A model generated the notes under the pieces. The model saw only the letters and a list, made by a program, of their open reading frames with translations, had not been told where the DNA came from and made no database searches. The translations under genes and the position numbers were made by a program. A DNA stretch of 64,000 nucleotides from Ruminobacter sp. (GTDB lineage: Bacteria > Pseudomonadota > Gammaproteobacteria > Enterobacterales > Succinivibrionaceae), in contig JAGAYS010000009.1 of NCBI GenBank assembly GCA_017940385.1, positions 62,001-126,000 on the forward strand, in the 5' to 3' direction. Shown piece after piece: positions 1 through 8,600 of the stretch; the first letter of the stretch is position 1; every line of letters begins with the position of its first letter.

Positions 1-162
1 AAGGACTGGCCTCAGGTTCTGTTTTATCCTACCGGGGAAGTGACTCCGTTCAGACTCAGACTTATCCCTGAAGAGGGAGATGACAAAAACAATCCCATAA
101 TGATTATCGCAACTGAAACAGGCAGGTTCCGTCTGTTTGATCCGGAAAAGGACAGGCTCTGA
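1..162 (+). CDS. gspH: Type II secretion minor pseudopilin GspH (3' part)
   Basis: Only the last 53 codons lie in the window, open from base 1 and ending in TGA at 160-162. The visible C-terminus reads VLFYPTGEVTPFRLRL and then a beta-rich tail, which matches the end of GspH/XcpU-type minor pseudopilins. In the family, GspH is a periplasmic pilin-like protein that joins GspI, J and K at the tip of the T2SS pseudopilus. gspI begins 2 bases after the stop, so the two are in one operon. The prepilin signal lies upstream of the window. Confidence 0.85.
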   Translation, partial: KDWPQVLFYPTGEVTPFRLRLIPEEGDDKNNPIMIIATETGRFRLFDPEKDRL

Positions 163-163
163 T

Positions 164-532
164 ATGAAAAAGTCCGTAGGCATGACATTACTCGAGGTGA
201 TGATAGCACTGGTTATATTTGCCCTGACGTCAACAGCCGTAATGAACGTTATATATAATACCATGCATGGTCTTTCCGGTATGGAGGAGTCCTACTTTGG
301 ACAGATGGTGGCTGACAATGTGCTGAGTCAGCTGAAGCTTGCCAAAACATGGCCCAGCAACAGTTGGGTGACGGATAAACAGGAACTTGCCGGAAAAACA
401 TGGTATTACAGGTACAGAGGGCAGAATACACAGGATGCAAATTTCAGATCTCTGGAGGTAGAGGTCTTCATTACCTCAAAAGTTAATACTGATAGCCCCG
501 TGGCATATCTGAGAACATATGTGAGTAGGTAG
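164..532 (+). CDS. gspI: Type II secretion minor pseudopilin GspI
   Basis: 122 aa. The N-terminus MKKSVGMTLLEVMIALVIF is a class III prepilin signal: a short basic leader, Gly before the GspO cleavage point, Glu five residues after it, then a hydrophobic helix. An upstream in-frame ATG at 137 would add nine residues inside gspH and spoil the short leader, so ATG 164 is preferred. By family knowledge GspI nucleates the GspI-J-K pseudopilus tip complex in the inner membrane and periplasm. It sits between gspH and gspJ with almost no spacing, which supports translation from one transcript. Confidence 0.9.
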   Translation: MKKSVGMTLLEVMIALVIFALTSTAVMNVIYNTMHGLSGMEESYFGQMVADNVLSQLKLAKTWPSNSWVTDKQELAGKTWYYRYRGQNTQDANFRSLEVEVFITSKVNTDSPVAYLRTYVSR

Positions 533-533
533 C

Positions 534-1136
534 ATGCATTTTTCCAAGGCTTTTACCCTGATTGAGGTTCTGTTGTCCATTGTCATAATGGCGATTCTGG
601 CACAGGCTACCTATCAGATTATTTCAGGGGTTATAACGGCTGACAGTGCCATTGAAGAGAATTCTGCCAGATTCGTGGAAATGCAGAAGGTTTTTTCCGT
701 TATGGACAGGGACTTCAGTCAGGCCGTTCCCCGCCAGTTCCGTTATTCAGGAACGTCTGCGAAGGCAGTTATCGAGTATGGGGAAAACAAGTACCAGTCC
801 GAGGGGGCGGGAATTTCTTTTGTTGCGGGAGGGAGCCTTAATCCGGGAGCTCTTCTGCCAAGAGGCGAGACCGTAAGGATCTGGTACAGACTTAAAGATA
901 AAGAATTGCAGAGAGCAACATATCCGTTTCCGGATACCGTTGTCGGTTACGAGCCGGAATTTGAGAGTATTTTTAATGATGTTACATCGTTTAAGATAAG
1001 TTTTTATAAATCCGGCGGCTGGGTGCGTGACTGGCAGAATAAACAGGTACTTCCGGGAGGAATTAAAATCGAGATAGAAACCGAAGACTACGGGAAAATT
1101 GAAAAGACAATCTATGTGATTGCCGGTGAGCACTGA
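534..1136 (+). CDS. gspJ: Type II secretion minor pseudopilin GspJ
   Basis: 200 aa, usual GspJ length. The N-terminus MHFSKAFTLIEVLLSIVIM is a prepilin signal, but the residue before the cleavage site is Ala rather than the usual Gly; prepilin peptidases tolerate Ala. A Trp/Tyr-rich beta domain follows. The start is 2 bases after the gspI stop, and the TGA overlaps the gspK ATG by one base (TGATG), indicating translational coupling. Its expected job is to form the tip of the periplasmic pseudopilus with GspI and GspK. Confidence 0.92.
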   Translation: MHFSKAFTLIEVLLSIVIMAILAQATYQIISGVITADSAIEENSARFVEMQKVFSVMDRDFSQAVPRQFRYSGTSAKAVIEYGENKYQSEGAGISFVAGGSLNPGALLPRGETVRIWYRLKDKELQRATYPFPDTVVGYEPEFESIFNDVTSFKISFYKSGGWVRDWQNKQVLPGGIKIEIETEDYGKIEKTIYVIAGEH

Positions 1137-2182
1137 TGATAAAACGGATGAAAAAGAACAAAGGAACGGCACTGATAATGGTTTTACTGGCCATTGCAGT
1201 AATGATTATCGCCGCAAGTACAATTGCGGTGAGGTTTAACCGTGTCTTTTTCATAACAAACAATGCCGATCAGGTACAGATTTCGCGATGGTATGTTGAC
1301 GGTATTGAGGGAATTATCAAAAAGTACATGATTGATGATTTTAAGAAGACCCAGTCAAAAGTCTATCTGGGAATGAACTGGGCTCAGCCGAATCAGGTAA
1401 TTCCCCTCGACGATTCCGTCATCAGCGGTACCGTCTATGATGAGATGGCGTGTTTTAACATAAATTCACTGGCCAGTAACCTGTCTTTTGACATCACCAG
1501 TCCTGATGCAATGCAGAATACTGACTATAAACTTCTTGAGAGGCCTTATCCGGCCCTTGTATTCAAGCACCTGATCATGCTTACTGGAGCTGACGAAAAT
1601 ACTGCTGACACAATAGTTGATTCATCCATCGACTGGATTGATTCCGATTCCGATATGAGGTCGTCAGTCGGAGCCGAGGACCAATACTATTCTTCCATTC
1701 CAAGTCCTCATCTGACAGCTCAGGGATATTTCTATGATAAAAGTGAAATAAGAGCCGTCAGAGGAATGACTGCCGACATATACAGACGTCTGGAACCTTT
1801 GATTTGTGCTTTGCCGACTTCGGAACTTAATATTAGCGTGAACATGCTGACTTTTAAAAAGGCTCCGTTGCTGTCAGCCGTCTTTCTTGAGACAATGGAC
1901 CTTGAAACCGCACTGAACATAATAAACAAGGAACGTCCTGAATACGGCTGGGATACGGTTGACGGTTTCATGAATAATTTAGTTGTCAGTAAATATACGG
2001 AATCGGTGCAGGGACTGGATAAGAGACTTCAGAAGGTCATAGTTACCAATTCAAATTACTTCGTTGCAAACATAAAGGTTTCATTCGGAGAGCATGAATT
2101 TGCATTCCGAAGCAGATTTTTCAGAGATGCTGATACCAGTCTGGTTGTATATCAGCGGCTAAGGGGGGAACTCAATGAGTGA
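1136..2182 (+). CDS. gspK: Type II secretion minor pseudopilin GspK
   Basis: 348 aa, near the usual 310-340. The leader MIKRMKKNKGTALIMVLLA has the Gly cleavage point; the residue five after it is not Glu, as is typical of GspK, which caps the pseudopilus. The body has the long alpha domain inserted between beta elements, and DWIDSDSDMRSSVGAEDQYY is the family's acidic Asp/Ser-rich signature (about residues 162-181). It overlaps gspJ by one base and gspL by eight. Confidence 0.92.
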   Translation: MIKRMKKNKGTALIMVLLAIAVMIIAASTIAVRFNRVFFITNNADQVQISRWYVDGIEGIIKKYMIDDFKKTQSKVYLGMNWAQPNQVIPLDDSVISGTVYDEMACFNINSLASNLSFDITSPDAMQNTDYKLLERPYPALVFKHLIMLTGADENTADTIVDSSIDWIDSDSDMRSSVGAEDQYYSSIPSPHLTAQGYFYDKSEIRAVRGMTADIYRRLEPLICALPTSELNISVNMLTFKKAPLLSAVFLETMDLETALNIINKERPEYGWDTVDGFMNNLVVSKYTESVQGLDKRLQKVIVTNSNYFVANIKVSFGEHEFAFRSRFFRDADTSLVVYQRLRGELNE

Positions 2183-3371
2183 GTATCTTTTTATTCGTCC
2201 TAATTTATCTATGCCGAGAGACTACTGCTGGTTTGCTTATGATGATGTTTCAAAGAACATCATATCAAGCGGTCACAGTGACACTGTCGAGGGCTTGGCG
2301 CAGACAAACACGGGGTCTCCCGAACGTTCCGTGGTGCTTCTTTATCCGGCATCAGCATGCATTTACAGAAATATATCATTCCCTGGTAAGCTTAAAAAGA
2401 GTGCATATAATTCACTGCTTTACGTAATTGAAGATGATCTTGCCGAAGATGTGGAGAGTTTTTCCGTAAGAGTTTTGGAAAAACAGGGTAATGATTACAG
2501 TGTTCTGATATACAGACACAGTCAGCTGAGAAGTCTGGAAAAGGCACTTGAACTTCTTGGACTGAGTGTGGACATTATAGTTCCTGATGTCCTTACCCTG
2601 CCGCTTCCAGATAAGAATCAGACTGAATTTACGGGATACGTCATGAAATTTAATGACGTATGGCTTGTAAGAAACGGTAAGAACTCGGGAATGGAGGTTC
2701 AGGAGGAATGGCTGCCGTTCCTTGCCGGAAGCGGTGATTCCGAAAAGAAGTTTATTTCGCTGAGTGAACTTTCCGCAGACATGAAGGATAAATGGCAGGA
2801 ATCGCTGGTTGAATCTGTTGAGACCGTAATTGCCGAAGGGGCAATTAAGAACAAGCTGAATCTGTCGTCCAAACAGAGAAAAAAGAATTATCAGATTAAA
2901 TTCGTAAGATCATGGGCCAAGGTTGCAGTGCTGGTTATACTGATGTTTGCCCTGTGGTTTGTGAATATGTCATACAGAACCAAATCAATAATGCAGGAGA
3001 CCATGGACTACCGCAACCAGCAGCGTAATCTTTTCAAGCAGATAAGTAACAGTAACGGAAATGTTAACGACCCCGTGGGCGAGATGAAGAGGCTTATTGA
3101 GAATTCTTCCCCGATAGGTACTGATGAAGGGTTTGTGGACCTGTCCAAGATTCTGGTTCCATACGTGTCATCAAAGAAAAATATCGAAATGGTAAGTCTC
3201 AAATTTGACAGATCAAGAAAGACGTTTACCCTGCAGTTCCTTGCAGACGGCAGCTTTGACAAGGATGCCTTTATCAATGATTTAAATCCTGATTTTTCCG
3301 GGAATTTTACAGATTCCAAACCAAGTAGGGACAGGATGCTCAATACTGTTCAGCTGAGGAGATTAAAGTAA
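2175..3371 (+). CDS. gspL: Type II secretion inner-membrane platform protein GspL
   Basis: 398 aa. GspL recruits the GspE ATPase to the inner membrane. The first ~235 residues form a cytoplasmic ASKHA-like domain, followed by one transmembrane helix near residues 250-268 (VAVLVILMFALWFV) and a periplasmic ferredoxin-like domain. Sequence is divergent, as usual for GspL, so the call leans on position between gspK and gspM, length and topology. It overlaps gspK by 8 bases, and its stop overlaps the gspM start by one. Confidence 0.88.
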   Translation: MSEYLFIRPNLSMPRDYCWFAYDDVSKNIISSGHSDTVEGLAQTNTGSPERSVVLLYPASACIYRNISFPGKLKKSAYNSLLYVIEDDLAEDVESFSVRVLEKQGNDYSVLIYRHSQLRSLEKALELLGLSVDIIVPDVLTLPLPDKNQTEFTGYVMKFNDVWLVRNGKNSGMEVQEEWLPFLAGSGDSEKKFISLSELSADMKDKWQESLVESVETVIAEGAIKNKLNLSSKQRKKNYQIKFVRSWAKVAVLVILMFALWFVNMSYRTKSIMQETMDYRNQQRNLFKQISNSNGNVNDPVGEMKRLIENSSPIGTDEGFVDLSKILVPYVSSKKNIEMVSLKFDRSRKTFTLQFLADGSFDKDAFINDLNPDFSGNFTDSKPSRDRMLNTVQLRRLK

Positions 3372-3931
3372 TGAAAGAAAAGATTCAGTCATTGATGCGT
3401 GAACTGAGCAGCAGACTGTCCGGCGGCTTTCGTGGTTCTGGAAAAAAGTTCAGCAGTAAAAGTTCGAGAGAGAAGGTCGTGTTTGCCGTAGGTGTTTCTC
3501 TTGCTCTGATAATGCTGGTGTTTATTGTGGGAATAAGACCTAATCTTAACAAAATGAAAAATGCCCAGATGAGCCTCGAAAGAGCTAAAAGCGGGTACAA
3601 CTACATTCTGCAGAATGCCTCTAAAGTTACACCTCAGAACAGAGTTCAGCCTGATCTCGGCCGCAGAATAGAGGAATGTGTCATTATTTCTGCCAGAAAC
3701 AATAAACTGGACGGGCTGAATGTTACTCCGGTTGCAAAGGAAAAAAACAGGGTTAAGGTTCAGTCGGACAATGCGGTAAGCTACGTTTCCGTAATCAATT
3801 TCATTACTGAACTGGAAAACAGATTCGGCGTTACTGTTGATCAGATTACTCTTGATAAGCAGGGTGACGGCATCGTGTATATTTCCAACATGATTCTCAT
3901 CAGACTGGAAAAGGGGGAAAATGATGGTTAA
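3371..3931 (+). CDS. gspM: Type II secretion inner-membrane protein GspM
   Basis: 186 aa. A basic, Ser-rich N-terminus (about 35 residues) precedes one membrane helix (VVFAVGVSLALIMLVFIVGI), then a short periplasmic domain of the ferredoxin-like GspM type. In the family, GspM dimerises and partners GspL in the assembly platform. The cytoplasmic part is somewhat longer than in many GspM proteins. The gene overlaps gspL by one base and gspN by eleven. Confidence 0.88.
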   Translation: MKEKIQSLMRELSSRLSGGFRGSGKKFSSKSSREKVVFAVGVSLALIMLVFIVGIRPNLNKMKNAQMSLERAKSGYNYILQNASKVTPQNRVQPDLGRRIEECVIISARNNKLDGLNVTPVAKEKNRVKVQSDNAVSYVSVINFITELENRFGVTVDQITLDKQGDGIVYISNMILIRLEKGENDG

Positions 3932-4694
3932 GAAAATAGTTGTCAGATCGCTGTTTATAATATGCGTTTTCGTTTTCTTCGTCCTTTATCTGGCCCCGGC
4001 AAATAAACTCGTGTCCATGGTTGATCTTCCGAAGAACGTCAAACTGTATGACGTGAAAGGGGATCTGTGGAACGGGCATGTGGAAACAGTCGATATTGAT
4101 AACGTGCGGTTAAGCAAGGTTGACTGGAAACTCAATCTGTTTACACTGCTTTTTTCAAAAGGGATGACGGTTACCGTTTCCGATCCTGAAATGTTAATGG
4201 GATCATTTGAAGTTAACGTGATGAAACTTAATAAGGAAGTGAGAGTAAAAAACGTAAAATTTACCAGTTATCTGGAAAAGGTAACCCCGCTTCTGAAATT
4301 TCCGATGATGCTGAAAACGGAAGGTGGTATCAGCGGAAGTTTTGACACTGTAATTTTGGATGGAAGGGGAAATTTCAGCAGCGCCGACGGTACAATTAAT
4401 TTTGAGGATGTACTGGTACAGCATCCGTTTGATTCAGAGCTGTTTATTGATGTCGGCAGAATAACAGTAAGCGTTAAAGGTGACAGTCGCAGTCTGAAAT
4501 TCCATATTGACCAGAATTCAGATGTTTTTTCCTTTAACGGTGACGTAACCGTTAACAATCTGTCAGAATATGTACTGTCAGGAGGAATCAGACCTAAAGG
4601 GTCAATGCCTGATAAGGTTGCATCACTGATATCCATGCTGGGCAAACCTGGATCTGACGGTCAGATTAGAATTAAGTATAAAGGTCGCATTTAG
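3921..4694 (+). CDS. gspN: Type II secretion protein GspN
   Basis: 257 aa, typical of GspN. It has an N-terminal signal anchor (IVVRSLFIICVFVFFVLYLA) and a beta-rich periplasmic domain starting with VKLYDVKGDLWNGHVETVDI, the family hallmark where the LWNG element is conserved. GspN is an accessory, often dispensable T2SS component. It closes this gsp operon, and nudE follows after one base. No gspO prepilin peptidase follows, so that gene must lie elsewhere. The start has two adjacent ATGs; the first (3921) or second (3924) may be used. Confidence 0.88.
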   Translation: MMVKKIVVRSLFIICVFVFFVLYLAPANKLVSMVDLPKNVKLYDVKGDLWNGHVETVDIDNVRLSKVDWKLNLFTLLFSKGMTVTVSDPEMLMGSFEVNVMKLNKEVRVKNVKFTSYLEKVTPLLKFPMMLKTEGGISGSFDTVILDGRGNFSSADGTINFEDVLVQHPFDSELFIDVGRITVSVKGDSRSLKFHIDQNSDVFSFNGDVTVNNLSEYVLSGGIRPKGSMPDKVASLISMLGKPGSDGQIRIKYKGRI

Positions 4695-4695
4695 A

Positions 4696-5262
4696 ATGAA
4701 ATATAATCATCCTTTACCCGAGATTCTCGGGGTCAGTGAAGTTGTCAGAAGCAGACTGTTTAAGGTTGAAGGGGTGGATTTAAAGTTTTCCAACGGTGTG
4801 CGGACAACATATGAACGTCTTGCCGGAGGAAACGGTGCCGTAATGGTTGTTCCTTATGATTCCGAAAGGAAGTCATTTGTCTTTACCAGAGAGTATTGTG
4901 TAGGTACTGAAAAATACGAACTGGGTTTTGTTAAGGGGAAGATCGATGACGGGGAGAATCCGCTGCAGGCTGCAGAAAGAGAACTTGCAGAGGAGATTGG
5001 GCTAGGAGCTGACAGCTTTGAGTTATTAAGGTCATTGAATTTCGCTCCGGGATTCATGGGGCTTAAACTTCATCTTGTACTGGCGACCGGAATAAGAGAG
5101 CGCAAGCTTGACAGTGGAGATGAGCCGGAACCGATAGAGCGAGAGTATGTTGCGCTGGAAAATATGGAAACTCTTCTTTATTCCGATGATTCTGAATTAT
5201 GTGAGGCAAGGTGCATTACAGGAATTATTCTGGCTCTCAGAAAATTAAACATAAGTATCTGA
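4696..5262 (+). CDS. nudE: ADP compounds hydrolase NudE (Nudix)
   Basis: 188 aa. The Nudix box is complete: Gly, five residues, Glu, seven residues, then RELAEEIGL (about residues 75-97), giving the metal-binding Glu side chains. Length and the start LPEILGVSEVVRSRLFKVE fit NudE, which hydrolyses ADP-ribose, NADH and Ap3A in the cytoplasm. It follows gspN by one base; a gspN-nudE junction is also familiar from Vibrio T2SS loci. Other ADP-ribose Nudix enzymes remain possible. Confidence 0.87.
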   Translation: MKYNHPLPEILGVSEVVRSRLFKVEGVDLKFSNGVRTTYERLAGGNGAVMVVPYDSERKSFVFTREYCVGTEKYELGFVKGKIDDGENPLQAAERELAEEIGLGADSFELLRSLNFAPGFMGLKLHLVLATGIRERKLDSGDEPEPIEREYVALENMETLLYSDDSELCEARCITGIILALRKLNISI

Positions 5263-5293
5263 ATTAACAATCCGCAGAATTGGCTGACAGATG

Positions 5294-5331
5294 GGAAGAA
5301 TACCCGTAAACACGGTGTTCTTCCTTTTTTT
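5294..5331 (+). terminator. Rho-independent terminator after gsp-nudE
   Basis: GGAAGAA and CCGT pair with ACGG and TTCTTCC around a short loop, followed by seven T. It lies 31 bases after the nudE stop and ends the secretion operon before the starch island. Confidence 0.85.
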
Positions 5332-5619
5332 GCGCCTCATAAAATGAGATGCATGTAATAAGAAAATGTTACATAAATCATGTATATTAGGTGTAAATTA
5401 TTACTTTTATATCACAATAAAATGGTTTAAATAATAAATTTTTTGTAAAAATTATGTTAAACTAAAAAAGAAGTATGACGTAGTTCAGGATTTTTGAAAA
5501 CGTTTTATGTTATCCTTTGTATATTGAGAGAAGGGTGTGAACGGTCGTTTTTTTATCTGAAAAGACCGTTTATTTTTAAGAAGAATTCATTGATCAGTTG
5601 TGATAGACGGAGTTTTTAG
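5332..5619 (+). promoter_or_regulatory. AT-rich control region of the amylase-pullulanase
   Basis: About 290 bases without a gene. It contains TTTTATATCACAA at 5405-5417, shared exactly (inverted) with the region before the lipoprotein gene at 12556. It also contains the palindromic candidate operator at 5494-5509. The -10/-35 elements cannot be fixed with confidence because the DNA is so AT-rich. Confidence 0.5.
5494..5509 (+). promoter_or_regulatory. Candidate LacI-type operator, copy A
   Basis: TTGAAAACGTTTTATG contains the perfect 10-base palindrome AAAACGTTTT with the central CG usual for LacI-family operators. Similar sites lie at 12520-12536 and 17941-17957, before the other two starch transcription units. 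It is 110 bases upstream of the start codon. The regulator is not in this window. Confidence 0.55.
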
Positions 5620-8600
5620 ATGATCTTAAATAACTTTAAAGTAAAGCTGCTCAGCTTTGCCGTGTCTTCTGCTGTACTGGCCATGGCCCCAAATCTGGCG
5701 ATGGCTAAGAATTATGAAAGTGAAATGGTAATAGTACATCCGTTTCAGTGGTCATATGACAGTATAGCAAAGGAATGTACCGAGTATCTTGGTCCTGCAG
5801 GGTTTGATGCCGTTCAGATTTCTCAGCCGGCCGAACATATAAACAACACCCAGAGCTGGTGGGCCGTTTATCAGCCGATTAGTTTTAAGAGCTTCCTTAC
5901 CATGGACGGTAACGAAGAGAGCCTCAAAAACATGATTAAGACCTGTAATGAAGCAGGTGTTAAGGTGTTTGCCGACGCAGTATTCAACCAGAGACCGAAC
6001 GGCGGTACCGGAATGAGCGGTGCCGGCTTTGGCGGTTTTAACTATCCTGACGGTTTTACCGGTTCTGATTTCCATCAGTACAACTGTTCCATCAGTTCAT
6101 ACAAGGACGCATGGCAGGTAAGAAACTGTGCTCTTCTCGGTATGGCGGACATTGCAACTGATAATGATGCCACTCAGGATAAAATAGCCTCATATCTTAA
6201 GAGTCTACTGGATATGGGGGTTTACGGTTTCCGTATTGATGCGGCAAAGCATATGGGCTATAACGACATCAATGCCATTATCGGCAAGACTGAAGCCAAG
6301 GCCGGTAAGCGTCCGCCTGTATACATGGAAGTTATCGGTAATTCTGAAGAAGCTGAGGATATTCAGCCGAACAAGTATACCTTCATTGATAATTCCGTTG
6401 TAACTGACTTTACCTATGTGGACAGAATTAAGGAAACCTTCGGCAGTCAGAACTATGGGGGAGCCCTGTCTTTCGGCTTAACCCTCAGCAGTGATGATGC
6501 TGAAGTTTTTGTTAATAACCATGATGATGAGTATTTACGCTGTTCTGCAGGCACTTGTTCAATGCCAACTCAGAATAATGCGGATTACAATCTTGCTCAG
6601 TCTTGGTTAGCCGTATGGCCGAAGGGAAAGGTTCGTCAGATTTATTCAGGATACAGTTTTAGCCAGCACGATCCTGCAGGTCCTATAGGTGCGGCCCGCT
6701 GCGAAGGCGGCTGGCTCTGTCAGCATCGTGTGCCGTTTGTGTTAAATGCTCCTAGATTTGCCAGAGCAACACGAGGAACAGACGTTTCCACCAAGGGCTT
6801 TGAAGATAATGTTCTCTGGTTTAACAGGGGCAGTAAAGGCTTTTATGCCATGAACACAAGTAACAGTGCCGTCACAAAGACATTTACTGTGCAAATGGCT
6901 GACGGTACGTACTGCGATATTCTGGGTACTTCCAATCCGAAGGATAATCCATGCGGTCAGGACGTAAGCGTAAGCGGCGGTCATGTCACACTCACCATTC
7001 CTGCCAAGAGTGCCATGGCAATCTGTACTGATGAGACCTGGTGCGGAAAGGGAGTGGATCCTTGTGAGACTGATTCTTCAGGAGCTGCCTGTGTGTGCAA
7101 ATCCAGTGGTACCAACGCAGACGGAGTATGTGAAGCATACTGCAGGGTAAACGAATCAGCAGAAGGCTGCTACTGTCTCCTCAATCCTAATGACAGCGAG
7201 TGTACCGTAATTCCACAGACTAAGAATAATCTTTGTTATGCAGGTACTTCAACCACCTGGAAATTTGACCAGATGGTGTACAACAAGCATACCGGTTACT
7301 GGACAGTTGACGTTACCCTTACAGGGGTTGCAGGACAAGGCTTTAAGATTGCCGACGACTGCTCATGGACCGGTACAGTATACGGTTCTTCAGGAACTCC
7401 TGGTAAACTTGCGGTCAACACTGCAACTGACGGTAATGAATATACCTCACTTTCCGGAAACTATACTCTGTATGTCAAAGACTCAGACATGACCTATGAA
7501 TTCAAGCAGGTTACAGGTACTAACCATGCTCCTGTGGCCGGATTTGACTACGAGGTAAACGGATTAAGTGTATCATTTACTGACAAGTCAACTGATGCGG
7601 ACGGGGATACTTTAAGTTATTCATGGAATTTCGGTAATGAAACTTATTCTCAGTCCAAGAATCCTTCCGTTACTTATGCAAGCGCCGGTACCTACAGCGT
7701 AACCCTTAAGGTATCAGACAATAAGGGCGGGGTAAGCACCGTTGCCCGTGATGTAACCGTTTCCGGTAGTGATTCAAGAGTCTATGCAAAGACTGCTGTC
7801 AGAGCAAAGATTGATAATTATGCAACCCGTGAACTGAGCAGAAAATCAGCCAACAGTTCAGTCTGGACCGGTGAGTTTTCATTCAGTGAGGCTACTCAGC
7901 TCAAGATTGAAGCACTTCCGATTACGGAGGATCAGTGTATTATTCTTGGCGGTACTGCAGGTCAGGCCCTGACTGCCTCAGGACGTTTCGTTCAGGTTGA
8001 AGCAGGTGATTACACCGTAGAGTTTGATGAAAACACCAAGGTTCTTACACTTAAGAAGAAAGAAATTATTCCTGACAATACCAAGACAAACTGTGATGCT
8101 GATGCCACCACCAACAACTGTGAGTCAGCTGATTATGCATACGATTTCCTTGGAGCCGTTTACTCAAAGGAATCAACCACTTTCAGACTGTGGTCTCCTG
8201 ATTCATCAAATGTATCAGTAACCGTAGACGGTAAAACATACACAATGAGTAAGACAAATATTAACGGTTATTCTGATGTGTATGCCGTAACCGTAAACGG
8301 AGATCTTGACGGAAAGGAATATCAGTTCAAGGTTAACGGTAAGGATGTTCGTGATCCATACGGCAAGATGGTTAAGCATATAACTTATTCAACTTCCGGT
8401 GCCTCAAACAACACCAATATTGTTATGGACATGCGTTCTACCGACCTGAAGAATGGCTGGGCTAAGCGTCCTGAATTTAAGGAACGTGAAGATGCCATTA
8501 TTTATGAAGTTCATGTAAGAGACTTCACAATTGACAGCAGTTCAGGTGTATCAGCTGATAAGCGCGGACGTTACCTCGGTATGGTTGAAACCGGAACCAC

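Noticed and set aside
5263..5619. Full CRP sites or MalT boxes before the amylase-pullulanase
   Set aside because: Only half-site-like TATCACA is present; no TGTGA-N6-TCACA pair and no GGGGA(T/G)GAGG box was found.
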